Shown in pieces: positions 18,149-26,844 of a stretch of 59,698 nt of DNA. Numbering within the stretch: position 1 is the first letter of the stretch; the number at the start of each line of letters is the position of its first letter. The notes beneath the pieces were generated by a model. The model did not search any database, was not told where the DNA came from, and saw only the letters and a list, made by a program, of their open reading frames with translations. The DNA lies in assembly GCA_030152275.1 (NCBI GenBank), contig JASLHF010000203.1:1-59698 (forward strand). The letters are read 5' to 3'. Made by a program: the position numbers and the translations under genes. Source of the stretch: Acinetobacter sp. GTDB lineage: Bacteria; Pseudomonadota; Gammaproteobacteria; Pseudomonadales; Moraxellaceae.

Positions 18149-19854
18149 ATCAATCTACGGCAGAGGCTTTGTTAAAAAGCCAATCTTATCGCCGCCCGCG
18201 TTATACATTACGTTCCAATAGCGTCTTGTTGCTTGCGGCTATTTTATTGACTCTGAGTTTGATAGCACCCTTATTGATGTTGCTTCGCAGCGCATTTTTA
18301 GATGATCAGCAGCAATTTATCGGTTTGCAGAATTTCATTGAATATTTCTCCAATCCAGCATTACGTTCATCTGTGTTCAATTCGGTATGGATTGCGTTGA
18401 CCGCCATGCTGCTGACGGTGTTTATAGCAGCTATTTATGCCTTTGCGTTGACCAATAGCCGCATCAAGGGCAAAGCTTTTTTCAAGACGGTGGCTTTTTT
18501 GCCGATCTTAGCCCCATCCATTTTACCGTCTTTGGCCTTGGTGTATTTGTTTGGACAGCAGGGCGTTTTAAAAGGCGTTTTGGGTGAGCTGGAAATTTAT
18601 GGCCCGCTGGGCATATTAATCAGTTATTGCTTCTGGTTATTTCCAGCCATGGTCATGTTAATGATGGGGGCATTTCGCAATATTGATCAGCGTCTAATCG
18701 AGGCATCTTATGCTTTAGGTAAAAATACCTGGCAGACACACTGGGCCGTAACGTTGCCTGCAATCCGCTATGGTTTGGTCAGTGCATGTTTGGTTGCCTT
18801 TACTTATGTGGTGACGGATTTTGGCATACCCAAAGTGATTGGTGGTTCGTTCAATATGATGGCTTTAGATGTCTATAAGCAGATTATTGGTCAGCAGAAT
18901 ATGAACATGGGCGCCGTGATCTCCATTTTATTGCTCTGTCCTGCGGTACTGGCCTTTATTTTTGACCGTTATCAAAGCCGCCGTCAGGAACGCTATCAAA
19001 ATTTTCAAATTCAGCCGTATCGCATGCAGGCACATCCGCTGTTGGAGAAAGCATTAAGCGTATTTTGCAGCGTGATTGCGGGCGGTATTCTGTTAATTAT
19101 CGTGACGGCAGTATTGGCATCGTTTATTCGCTATTGGCCTTATGATTTATCGCTGACTTTCAATCACTACAAATTTGACTATGTGGATGGCGGCGGTTGG
19201 GGCAGCTATTTCAACTCGATTCAATTGGCTTTATTTAGCACCATCGTTGGTACGGTTTTGATTTTCATCATTGCGCTATTCACTGAACGTTTTAAGAGCC
19301 ATCCGTGGTTAAAAAACTATGTACAAATGTTGGTGCTATTGCCTTTAGCCGTACCGGGGCTGGTTTTGGGTATTGCCTATATTCTATTTTTTAATAGTCC
19401 GAAAAACCCCTTGTCAGGCTTGTATGGCGGGATGACGCTGCTGGTGATTTCAACCATCATTCATTATTACACCGTGCCGCATTTAAGTTTGAGTAATGCC
19501 ATTAAACAAATCCCGAATCAGTTGGATCAGGCTGCGCAAAGTCTAGGAAGTTCACATTGGACCATGTTCCGTAAAGTGTATTTACCGCTGACCTTTCCCG
19601 CATTATGCGATGTATCGGTGTATATCTTTGTGAATGCCATGACCACCGTTTCAGCCGCTATTTTTCTCTATTCGCCCGATACCAATTTGGCTGCTGTGGC
19701 CGTGCTGAATATGGATGATGCGGGAGATACCGTGGCAGCCGTTGCAATGAGTATTTTGATTTTAGTCACATCATGCATGGTCAAATTACTGCACTGGTTT
19801 TTTACCCGAAAAATGATGCGTGCTAGTCAGCGTTGGCGTGAACAGCAGCTTTAA
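18142..19854 (+). CDS. phnU: Putative 2-aminoethylphosphonate ABC transporter, fused permease
   Basis: Inner-membrane permease of 570 residues with two homologous halves fused in one chain, as in the FbpB/PhnU2 type. Each half has about six transmembrane helices and an EAA-type coupling loop: EASYALGKNTWQTHWAVTLP (first half) and QAAQSLGSSHWTMFRKVYLP (second half). It overlaps phnT by seven bases. With phnS and phnT it forms a complete importer, so no second permease gene is required. Confidence 0.9.
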   Translation: MLNQSTAEALLKSQSYRRPRYTLRSNSVLLLAAILLTLSLIAPLLMLLRSAFLDDQQQFIGLQNFIEYFSNPALRSSVFNSVWIALTAMLLTVFIAAIYAFALTNSRIKGKAFFKTVAFLPILAPSILPSLALVYLFGQQGVLKGVLGELEIYGPLGILISYCFWLFPAMVMLMMGAFRNIDQRLIEASYALGKNTWQTHWAVTLPAIRYGLVSACLVAFTYVVTDFGIPKVIGGSFNMMALDVYKQIIGQQNMNMGAVISILLLCPAVLAFIFDRYQSRRQERYQNFQIQPYRMQAHPLLEKALSVFCSVIAGGILLIIVTAVLASFIRYWPYDLSLTFNHYKFDYVDGGGWGSYFNSIQLALFSTIVGTVLIFIIALFTERFKSHPWLKNYVQMLVLLPLAVPGLVLGIAYILFFNSPKNPLSGLYGGMTLLVISTIIHYYTVPHLSLSNAIKQIPNQLDQAAQSLGSSHWTMFRKVYLPLTFPALCDVSVYIFVNAMTTVSAAIFLYSPDTNLAAVAVLNMDDAGDTVAAVAMSILILVTSCMVKLLHWFFTRKMMRASQRWREQQL

Positions 19855-19980
19855 TTCGACCCCACTAGCACAACAGTTACCCTTTATTTTCTAAACCATT
19901 TTAACCACTTACAGATGCTTTCTATAGAAGGCTTGGGATATTTCGTCCTGAAAAAAGTATATCGAACGAGGAATAAGCAC

Positions 19981-21150
19981 ATGACAGCACTCGCTACAGA
20001 CCGAATGTCGACAGATTTGATTATCGTTGGTGCAGGTATTTTAGGTTTAAGTGCCGCAATTCAAGCCGCAGAACAGGGACTGAAAGTACAAGTCTTTGAA
20101 AAAGATGCTCAGCCCGTGGGGGCAACACGGCGTAATTTTGGCATGGTCGGCACATCAACCCTCAGTAAACCGGATGAAAAATGGCGTGAATATGCTTTGG
20201 CAACACGTGAGTTTTATCAACGCATTCAGGCACACACGGATATTTCATTTCAGCAGCGCGATGGATTGTATTTAGCCAATACCGAGTTGGAGTGGCAGGT
20301 TTTAAATGAGTTTGCACAGGCCGCACCAGATTATCAAATTCCGGTCACGCTGTTGGACTCCAAGCAGTTGTTTGACCGTTATCGCTATCTGAATTCAGCC
20401 ACCCGCATGCAGGGTGCAATGCTATTCCATGAAGATTATTCGGTTGAGCCGCATTTGGTTGGAGAGCGCTTACTGCAATATGCCAAGCAGTTGGGCGTTG
20501 AAGTTTTTTGTAATGCTTGTGTGGTTAAGTCGCATACACAGCAAGGCAGCGTGCAGATTGAGCTGGCAACGGGGCAGCGCTATCACGCCAAGAAAATGCT
20601 GATTTGCCATGGTGAAGTGACACAAATTTTGTATCCAGAGCTGCTGCAAAGCAAAGGATTACTGCGCTGTGCTTTGCAGATGGCGCTGACCAAACCACTG
20701 AAGCAGCAGTTAAATGCCTCGATTTATTCGGGCTTGTCCATTTCCCGTTATCCAGCATTTGAAATTTGTCCAAGTCTTTCAGCGCTAAAGCAAAGTTCAC
20801 AGCAAGGTTTGGTTGAAAAATACGGCATTCACATCTTGATTAAGCAGAACCAATTTGGGCAGCTGATTTTGGGTGATAGCCATGAATATTACCCGATTGA
20901 AGCCGTGCCGCAGTTTAATCAGCGTGAAGAAATCAATCAGTTCATCTTGGACTATTGCAAAGAAAACATTGGTTTAGCTGTACCGGAAGTTGAATTTCGC
21001 TGGAATGGCTATTACTTGACCCATCCGCAGGAATTGGCCTGCGTTACTGAAGCCGAGCCGAATATTTACTTGGTGAGCGCCATTGCCGGTAAAGGTATGA
21101 CCACGGGCGCAGGGTTTATGAAAGAAATTTTAGAAAATTACATTTTGTAA
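19981..21150 (+). CDS. FAD-dependent amine oxidoreductase of the phosphonate cluster (TIGR03364-like)
   Basis: A D-amino-acid-oxidase-type flavoprotein. The FAD-binding motif GAGILGLSAAIQAAEQGLKV sits near the N-terminus and AIAGKGMTTG near the C-terminus. From memory, members of this branch are found beside phosphonate genes and are thought to oxidise substituted aminophosphonates to phosphonoacetaldehyde; that role is family knowledge plus context, not shown here. The frame opens at 19915, but the ATG at 19981 has a clear GAGGAA ribosome-binding site and begins just before the FAD motif. The stop codon overlaps the second copy of the palindrome. Confidence 0.82.
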   Translation: MTALATDRMSTDLIIVGAGILGLSAAIQAAEQGLKVQVFEKDAQPVGATRRNFGMVGTSTLSKPDEKWREYALATREFYQRIQAHTDISFQQRDGLYLANTELEWQVLNEFAQAAPDYQIPVTLLDSKQLFDRYRYLNSATRMQGAMLFHEDYSVEPHLVGERLLQYAKQLGVEVFCNACVVKSHTQQGSVQIELATGQRYHAKKMLICHGEVTQILYPELLQSKGLLRCALQMALTKPLKQQLNASIYSGLSISRYPAFEICPSLSALKQSSQQGLVEKYGIHILIKQNQFGQLILGDSHEYYPIEAVPQFNQREEINQFILDYCKENIGLAVPEVEFRWNGYYLTHPQELACVTEAEPNIYLVSAIAGKGMTTGAGFMKEILENYIL

Positions 21151-21168
21151 TCTGGTTTAAACCAGATT
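21149..21168. promoter_or_regulatory. 20-base perfect palindrome, copy 2: putative PhnR operator before phnW
   Basis: Identical AATCTGGTTTAAACCAGATT, starting inside the stop codon of the oxidase gene and about 40 bases before the phnW ATG. A TATACT hexamer at 21173-21178 could be a -10 box with the palindrome over its -35 region, giving phnWX a regulated internal promoter. Confidence 0.7.
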
Positions 21169-21208
21169 GATTTATACTGATTCAAATTTTAAACAGGCAG
21201 CAAGCAGC

Positions 21209-22321
21209 ATGAATGCACATATTGATTTAGAAAATAAATACTTACTGTTAACTCCCGGCCCATTATCGACCTCTGCTGGGGTGCGCCGCGCAATGCAGCG
21301 TGATTGGTGTACATGGGATCAAGAATATAATGCGTTGGTGCAAGAGATTCGTAGCCGTTTAGTGGCTTTAGCAACAGCCCAAACTGACTTGTATAGTGCA
21401 GTCTTGATGCAGGGCAGCGGCAGTTTTGCGGTGGAGTCAGTTTTAGGTTCAGCCATTCCCAAAGACGGCAAAATATTAATTATCAACAATGGCGCATACG
21501 GCGCACGTATGGTGCAAATGGCGCGTTGCCTGAATATTGAGGTGGTGGAATTACGCTATCCGGAAACACAAATTCCCAATATCCATGATATAGAGCAGGC
21601 CTTAGAGGATGAAAGTATTAGTCATGTGTCCTGCGTACACTGTGAAACCACGACAGGGCTGTTAAATCCCATTGCCGAGATTGGTCGAGCAGTCAAAGCA
21701 GCAGGCAAGGTCTGGATTGTCGATGCGATGAGTTCCTTTGCTGGCGTGCCGATGGATATTGCTGACTTAGACATCGATTTCCTGATTTCCAGCGCCAATA
21801 AATGCATTCAAGGCGTTCCGGGTTTTGGTTTTGTTGTGGCAAAGCGTCAGCAGTTACAGGCATGCCAAGGTTTAGCGCGTTCCGTCAGTTTAGACCTATT
21901 TGATCAATGGAACACCATGGAACAGCAACATGGCAAATGGCGTTTCACTTCACCGACCCATGTGGTGCGCGCTTTTTATCAGGCTTTATTAGAACTCGAA
22001 CAAGAAGGCGGAATTGCAGCACGTCACCAGCGTTATTGCAGCAATCAGCAGCTTTTAGCACAGGGCATGCAAGCATTGGGCTTTCAATTGGTGTTGGAAG
22101 CGCATATTCCGCAGTCCCCGATTATTACCACCTTCCTTTATCCGCACGAGGCTGATTTTAGTTTCCAAGCCTTATATGACAACTTAAAACAAGCCGGATT
22201 TGTGATTTATCCGGGCAAAGTCAGTGACTTGAACTGTTTCCGTATTGGTAATATTGGTGAAGTATATCCTGCTGATATTCAAGCTCTTTTAGATGCTGTC
22301 GCGGCATATTGCCACGCTTAA
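21209..22321 (+). CDS. phnW: 2-aminoethylphosphonate:pyruvate aminotransferase
   Basis: PLP enzyme that converts 2-aminoethylphosphonate and pyruvate to phosphonoacetaldehyde and L-alanine, the first step of the phosphonatase route. Markers are LLTPGPLSTSAGVRRAMQRDWCTWD at the N-terminus, HCETTTGLLNP in the middle, and the PLP lysine in SSANKCIQGVPGFGFV. The 370 residues fit the family. I start at the ATG at 21209 (MNAHIDLENKYLL) and not at the open-frame ATG at 21167, which lies inside the likely promoter next to the palindrome. Confidence 0.95.
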   Translation: MNAHIDLENKYLLLTPGPLSTSAGVRRAMQRDWCTWDQEYNALVQEIRSRLVALATAQTDLYSAVLMQGSGSFAVESVLGSAIPKDGKILIINNGAYGARMVQMARCLNIEVVELRYPETQIPNIHDIEQALEDESISHVSCVHCETTTGLLNPIAEIGRAVKAAGKVWIVDAMSSFAGVPMDIADLDIDFLISSANKCIQGVPGFGFVVAKRQQLQACQGLARSVSLDLFDQWNTMEQQHGKWRFTSPTHVVRAFYQALLELEQEGGIAARHQRYCSNQQLLAQGMQALGFQLVLEAHIPQSPIITTFLYPHEADFSFQALYDNLKQAGFVIYPGKVSDLNCFRIGNIGEVYPADIQALLDAVAAYCHA

Positions 22322-22392
22322 TTTATTCATAATTTACTTTTAAAATTTTTACAGGATAGCAACATGACAAATTTAAATACACAACTCAAGCC

Positions 22393-23178
22393 GTGGTTTT
22401 TGATTGGGCAGGCACCACAGTCGACTTTGGTTCACGCGCACCGATTTTGGCATTTATGGCACTTTTTGCGGACAATCAAGTCGAGATTAGCATTGAAGAA
22501 GCGCGCGCGCCGATGGGCTTGGAAAAGCGCGATCATATTGCTGCGGTTTTAGCAATGCCGCGGGTTGCAGCGGCATGGAAACAAACACATGGTGCAGATG
22601 TCACTGTTGCCGATATTGACCGTTTATACCAAGATTTTATTCCGTATCAGTTAAAAACAATTCCACGCTGCTCCGCATTAATTCCCGGTGCGCTAGAGGC
22701 TTTTGCCGATATTCGTGCCCGCGGTGCAAAAATTGGCAGCAATACCGGTTATGCAAGCATGATGATTGGTCAATTGGTACAGGATGCTGCCGATCAAGGC
22801 TACCGCCCAGACTGCATTATTACGGCAAGTGATGTGAAGCATGGACGTCCATACCCTGAAATGTTATGGAAAAACCTGATTGCGCTGGATGTTTCCGATA
22901 TTAAAGCTGTGGTAAAAGTCGATGATACTGTGGTGGGGATTGAAGAGGGCTTAAATGGCGGTTGTTGGACGGTTGGACTGGCGGTTAGCGGTAATGAAGT
23001 GGGCTTAAGCTATGAAGAATGGTCGGCTTTAACTCAAACAGAGCAAGCAACCTTAAAAGCAAAAGCTTATGCCAAAATGCAGGCCTCAGGTGCACATTAT
23101 GTCATTGACAGTATTGCGGATTTACCAGCGGTATTGGATGCAATTGAACTGCGCTTGGCACAGGGTGAAAAGCCTTAA
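22393..23178 (+). CDS. phnX: Phosphonoacetaldehyde hydrolase with an apparent frameshift at the 5' end
   Basis: HAD-family phosphonatase that splits phosphonoacetaldehyde into acetaldehyde and phosphate. The nucleophile aspartate is in VFDWAGTTVD and the Schiff-base lysine in ARAPMGLEKRDH, both present. The frame only opens at GTG 22393, which has no ribosome-binding site and cuts into the first beta strand. The natural start seems to be ATG 22364, preceded by AGGAT, giving MTNLNTQLK; one extra A near 22390 would join that frame to VVFDWAG. So the gene is either broken by a one-base deletion, read by a poor GTG start, or carries a sequence error. Confidence 0.88.
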   Translation: MVFDWAGTTVDFGSRAPILAFMALFADNQVEISIEEARAPMGLEKRDHIAAVLAMPRVAAAWKQTHGADVTVADIDRLYQDFIPYQLKTIPRCSALIPGALEAFADIRARGAKIGSNTGYASMMIGQLVQDAADQGYRPDCIITASDVKHGRPYPEMLWKNLIALDVSDIKAVVKVDDTVVGIEEGLNGGCWTVGLAVSGNEVGLSYEEWSALTQTEQATLKAKAYAKMQASGAHYVIDSIADLPAVLDAIELRLAQGEKP

Positions 23179-23369
23179 TATTGCCCATATTATCCTGATA
23201 CGTAGTTTTTTAGGTCTAGGTATACTTTGAATATCTAGACTTTTTATTGGACAAATAAATTAAGTTTTTATGCTTTTCACTTCAGTCATTGAGTCACTAT
23301 GCGAAACAAGCATAGTGATTCTGAGCTTAAAAGCGCTATCATAACTGCAGTGATATTTTGGATGTGCTT

Positions 23370-24437
23370 ATGAAAATCGTTGCAGATGAAAATCTCGCAT
23401 TTACGGATTACTTTTTTGCAGAATTTGGTGACATTCAGCAGGCTGCCGGCCGTACTTTAAGCCATGACGATGTCGCGGATGCTGAAGCCTTATTGGTGCG
23501 TTCAGTGACCAAAGTCAATGCAGCTTTAATTGAAAATACTGCGCTGAAATTTGTCGGCAGCGCAACGATTGGCACAGACCATTTAGATATTGCAGCCTTA
23601 GAAAAGCAGGGCATAGCATGGTCAAATGCTGCCGGCTGCAATGCGCAAGCCGTTGCAGAATATGTGATAACGGCACTTTTACACCTACAGCCTGAACTGA
23701 TTGATGCCAATGCACAATTTACTTTAGGCATTGTTGGGCTGGGCAATGTCGGTTCACGTTTAGCCACAATGGCGCAGCTATTGGGCTGGAATGTGATTGG
23801 CTATGATCCATTTGTACAGCGTGATCATGTGCAGCAGGTTGAATTTGAACAATTGCTGGCTCAGGCCGATGCAATCTCGACGCATGTGCCCTTAACTAAA
23901 ACCGGCGCTCATCCGACCTATCATCTGATCAATGCCGATGCATTAGCAAAAATGAAACGCACCGCAATACTTATTAATTCGGCACGCGGGCCAGTAGTGG
24001 AAGAAGCAGCATTGATTGCGGATATTCAGCAGACTCAGCGCCCAGTGGTGCTGGATGTTTTTGAGCATGAACCTGAAATATCTGAAACATTGCTTAATCT
24101 CATCACTTTGGTAACGCCGCATATTGCCGGCTACAGCTTGGAAGGCAAAGCGCGCGGTACGCAGATGATCTATCAAGCATTTTGCCAGACATTTGGCTAT
24201 CAGGCCAATAAAGCTTTTGAAACGCAGCTGCCGGCATGTGAGCAATATTTTGCTCAATCAGCATTAAAACAGACTTTAAACACCTATTTAAGCCAAATTT
24301 ATGATATTGCCCGTGATGATGCGAATCTGCGGGCATGTTTAAAAGAGGGCAAAGTCGATCAAAAAGCCTTTGATTATCTGCGTAAAACCTATCCGCTGCG
24401 CCGTGAATGGGCTGCACACGGAGGCCCTGCAGCGTGA
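23370..24437 (+). CDS. pdxB: Erythronate-4-phosphate dehydrogenase
   Basis: NAD-dependent oxidation of 4-phosphoerythronate, the second step of DXP-dependent vitamin B6 synthesis. It is a D-2-hydroxyacid dehydrogenase: NAD motif GIVGLGNVGSRLA, then LINSARGPVVEEAAL and VLDVFEHEPE, followed by the C-terminal dimerisation extension (about 285-355) that is particular to PdxB. I start at ATG 23370 (MKIVADENLAF) with GGAT upstream, four codons inside an earlier ATG at 23358. Its stop overlaps the GTG start of epmA (GTGA). Confidence 0.94.
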   Translation: MKIVADENLAFTDYFFAEFGDIQQAAGRTLSHDDVADAEALLVRSVTKVNAALIENTALKFVGSATIGTDHLDIAALEKQGIAWSNAAGCNAQAVAEYVITALLHLQPELIDANAQFTLGIVGLGNVGSRLATMAQLLGWNVIGYDPFVQRDHVQQVEFEQLLAQADAISTHVPLTKTGAHPTYHLINADALAKMKRTAILINSARGPVVEEAALIADIQQTQRPVVLDVFEHEPEISETLLNLITLVTPHIAGYSLEGKARGTQMIYQAFCQTFGYQANKAFETQLPACEQYFAQSALKQTLNTYLSQIYDIARDDANLRACLKEGKVDQKAFDYLRKTYPLRREWAAHGGPAA

Positions 24438-25450
24438 GTCAAATTGAAAAAAGCAGTAATAGTCCAGTGAATATGAGCCCGATCAGTTACCAGCCGACCT
24501 GTGATATCCATGCCATGCGTGCACGCGCCACCATGTACGCACAAATCCGCCAGTTTTTTGCCTCGCGTGAAGTGCTGGAAGTTGAAACGCCTGTCTTGTC
24601 GCAAGCCGGCGTGACCGATGTGCATTTGGCTTCGGTACAGGCACAGCGCCATGTGCAGGGCAAACTGCAAACACATTATTTGCAGACTTCACCTGAATTT
24701 GCCATGAAGCGTTTATTGGCCAGTGGCAGCGGGCCGATTTATCAAATCTGCAAAGTCTTCCGTGATGATGAACATGGCCGCAAACACAACAGCGAATTCA
24801 CCATGCTGGAATGGTATCGCCCCGGTTTTAGTCTCAAAGACCTGATGTTTGAAGTTGCTGATCTGCTAAATATCACGCTTAAACAGCGTTTTGGCGAAGT
24901 CCGCCCGACCATATTGAGCTACAAACATGCCTTTATGGATCGCTTGGATATTAATCCGCTGCAAGCCAGCTTAGAGCAGCTTAAAGATTGCGCCCGCCGA
25001 GTTGGCCTCAATCTAGATTTAGGCGATGACCGTCTTGGCTATATTGACCTGCTGTTCTCGCATTTTGTCGAGCCTAGCCTAGGCTTTGATACGCCGGTAT
25101 TTTTAACCGATTTCCCGCCTGAAATGGCATCGCTTGCGAAAACCCGTGTGGATGAAGAGGGGGAATTGGTTGCAGCGCGATTTGAACTGTATATTGAAGG
25201 TTTAGAACTTGCCAATGCCTATGATGAATTGATTGATGCAGATGTTTTGCGTTCACGTTTTGAAGCAGACAATGCAGAGCGGGCAAAACTGGGTTTACAC
25301 ATTATGCCCGTTGATGAATATTTATTGGCAGCTTTACCGGATATGTCGGAATGTGCAGGCATTGCCTTAGGGATTGATCGCCTGCTGATGATTGCAACGC
25401 AGCAATTGCGTTTGGAAAAAGTGATTACTTTCCCTGCGGATATTTCTTAA
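24434..25450 (+). CDS. epmA: Elongation factor P beta-lysyltransferase (EF-P--lysine ligase)
   Basis: Attaches beta-lysine to elongation factor P, which helps ribosomes pass polyproline stretches. The protein is a stand-alone class II lysyl-tRNA synthetase catalytic core without the anticodon domain. Class II motifs are visible: motif 2 FRDDEHGRKHNSEFTMLEWYRPG and motif 3 GIALGIDRLLMI. I choose the GTG at 24434 as start; it overlaps the pdxB stop (GTGA) with GGAGG upstream, giving 338 residues. ATG 24473 is an alternative. The overlap implies co-translation with pdxB. Confidence 0.92.
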   Translation: MSQIEKSSNSPVNMSPISYQPTCDIHAMRARATMYAQIRQFFASREVLEVETPVLSQAGVTDVHLASVQAQRHVQGKLQTHYLQTSPEFAMKRLLASGSGPIYQICKVFRDDEHGRKHNSEFTMLEWYRPGFSLKDLMFEVADLLNITLKQRFGEVRPTILSYKHAFMDRLDINPLQASLEQLKDCARRVGLNLDLGDDRLGYIDLLFSHFVEPSLGFDTPVFLTDFPPEMASLAKTRVDEEGELVAARFELYIEGLELANAYDELIDADVLRSRFEADNAERAKLGLHIMPVDEYLLAALPDMSECAGIALGIDRLLMIATQQLRLEKVITFPADIS

Positions 25451-25487
25451 CTTTAAAACACAGTCTTTTCACGCTTCGATGAGTATT

Positions 25488-25515
25488 AAAAAAAGCACCC
25501 AAGGGTGCTTTTTTA
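25488..25515 (+). terminator. Intrinsic terminator after epmA
   Basis: AAAAGCACCC / GGGTGCTTTTTT hairpin with A and T flanks; probably also stops cca transcripts coming from the other strand. Confidence 0.85.
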
Positions 25516-25526
25516 TGTTTGGATCT

Positions 25527-26762
25527 TTAGGCATCAATGCTGTATTGGCTGGCTTTCAATTCGGCAATAGCTTGAATACGGCGTTCAATCAGCATCTCAC
25601 CAATATCTGGGCCGGTAACATCGGGTGGTAAATCTGCTGCCTTAATATTACGCACCACTTGCATCGCATCTAAAATATATCGCGCTTGCGGATATTCACG
25701 ATCTTCTAAGCCCAAACGTCCTCGCGAGTCGCATTCACAGGCTTGGACAAAGGCTTCAACACGTTCCGGACGGCGTAAAACATCCATACGCTGCAATAAA
25801 CGCCACAGCGTACCCGGTTTCAAAGATAAAGCCTGATGGCACTTCAAATGTTCTTTACAGACAGAAATCGCCAGTTGTTTGGTATTGGTTGGTATGCGCA
25901 TGCGTTCGCAAACATCAGTAACCGGTTTCACACCGCGTTCCTCATGCATGATATGGCGCGGCAATTCATCTACTGGGGTTAAGGCTTTACCTAAGTCATG
26001 CACCAAAACAGCAAAACGCACATCAAGTGAATAATTGGCGCGGCAGGCTTGCTGCAAAGACATCATGGTATGAATACCGCAGTCAATCTCCGGATGGTAT
26101 TCGGGACGCTGCGGAATACCATACAGCGCATCAATTTCTGGGAATAGAACCTTTAACGCGCCGCATGCACGAAGCACTTCAAAGTATTCATCGGCATGGT
26201 CTTCCATCAAAGCGCGTGAGGTTTCTTTCCATACCCGTTCAGGCGTTAGGGCTTCAAGCTCACCAGAGTCTGCAAGTTCACGCATTAACAACAGGGTTTC
26301 ATCTGCAACTTTAAACCCCAGCGGTTTGTAACGTGCAGCAAAACGCGCAATACGCAGCACGCGCAGCGGATCTTCCACAAAAGCATCGGATACATGGCGT
26401 AAAATGCGCTGTTCTAAATCGCGTTGACCATGATAAGGGTCATAAATCTGGCCGGCATCATCCATCGCGATGGCATTGATGGTCAGATCGCGGCGGATTA
26501 AATCTTGTTCAAGGGTGACACTAATGTCCGTGTGGAATTCGAAGCCATGATAGCCATGTCCAGATTTGCGTTCTGTACGGGCTAGGGCATATTCGTCTTT
26601 GGTTTCTGGATGAAGAAAAACAGGGAAATCTTTACCCACAGGCTGATAACCTTGAGCAAGCAGTTGTTCTGGCGTTGCACCGACAACTACATAATCTTTT
26701 TCGTGATAGGGGTGTCCGAGCAGCTGATCCCGAACTGCACCGCCTACTAAATAAACTTGCAT
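25527..26762 (-). CDS. cca: CCA-adding tRNA nucleotidyltransferase
   Basis: Adds or repairs the 3' CCA end of tRNAs. The class II nucleotidyltransferase head begins MQVYLVGGAVRDQLLG; the metal-site pair reads E21-K-D23, where E. coli has D-R-D, a conservative change of the first ligand. The template region RRDLTINAIAMD and EDPLRVLRIARFAARY follow. A C-terminal HD phosphohydrolase domain (HTMMSLQQA ... VLVHDLGK) as in the multifunctional gammaproteobacterial enzyme makes the product 411 residues. The ribosome-binding site AGAGG lies inside a hairpin next to the ATG. Confidence 0.94.
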   Translation of the reverse strand: MQVYLVGGAVRDQLLGHPYHEKDYVVVGATPEQLLAQGYQPVGKDFPVFLHPETKDEYALARTERKSGHGYHGFEFHTDISVTLEQDLIRRDLTINAIAMDDAGQIYDPYHGQRDLEQRILRHVSDAFVEDPLRVLRIARFAARYKPLGFKVADETLLLMRELADSGELEALTPERVWKETSRALMEDHADEYFEVLRACGALKVLFPEIDALYGIPQRPEYHPEIDCGIHTMMSLQQACRANYSLDVRFAVLVHDLGKALTPVDELPRHIMHEERGVKPVTDVCERMRIPTNTKQLAISVCKEHLKCHQALSLKPGTLWRLLQRMDVLRRPERVEAFVQACECDSRGRLGLEDREYPQARYILDAMQVVRNIKAADLPPDVTGPDIGEMLIERRIQAIAELKASQYSIDA

Positions 26763-26763
26763 G

Positions 26764-26808
26764 AAAAAACCTCTATTCTTACCGCAATCATGCTACAGAA
26801 CAGAGGTT
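26764..26808 (-). terminator. Hairpin between maeB and cca, terminator overlapping the cca ribosome-binding site
   Basis: On the minus strand AACCTCTGTTCT pairs with AGAATAGAGGTT (12 pairs, one wobble) around a 17-base loop, then TTTTTTC and immediately the cca ATG. It looks like the maeB terminator, yet its 3' arm contains AGAGG, the only ribosome-binding site for cca. Confidence 0.7.
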
Positions 26809-26815
26809 TTCTCAA
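26787..26815 (-). promoter_or_regulatory. Candidate sigma70 promoter for cca inside the terminator hairpin
   Basis: Minus-strand TTGAGA (26815-26810) and CATGAT (26792-26787) are 17 bases apart, matching -35 (5/6) and -10 (4/6). A transcript starting near 26780 would lack the 5' arm of the hairpin and leave the AGAGG site free. Confidence 0.35.
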
Positions 26816-26844
26816 GTCACAAAGTGTGATCTAGTAAACTTAAA

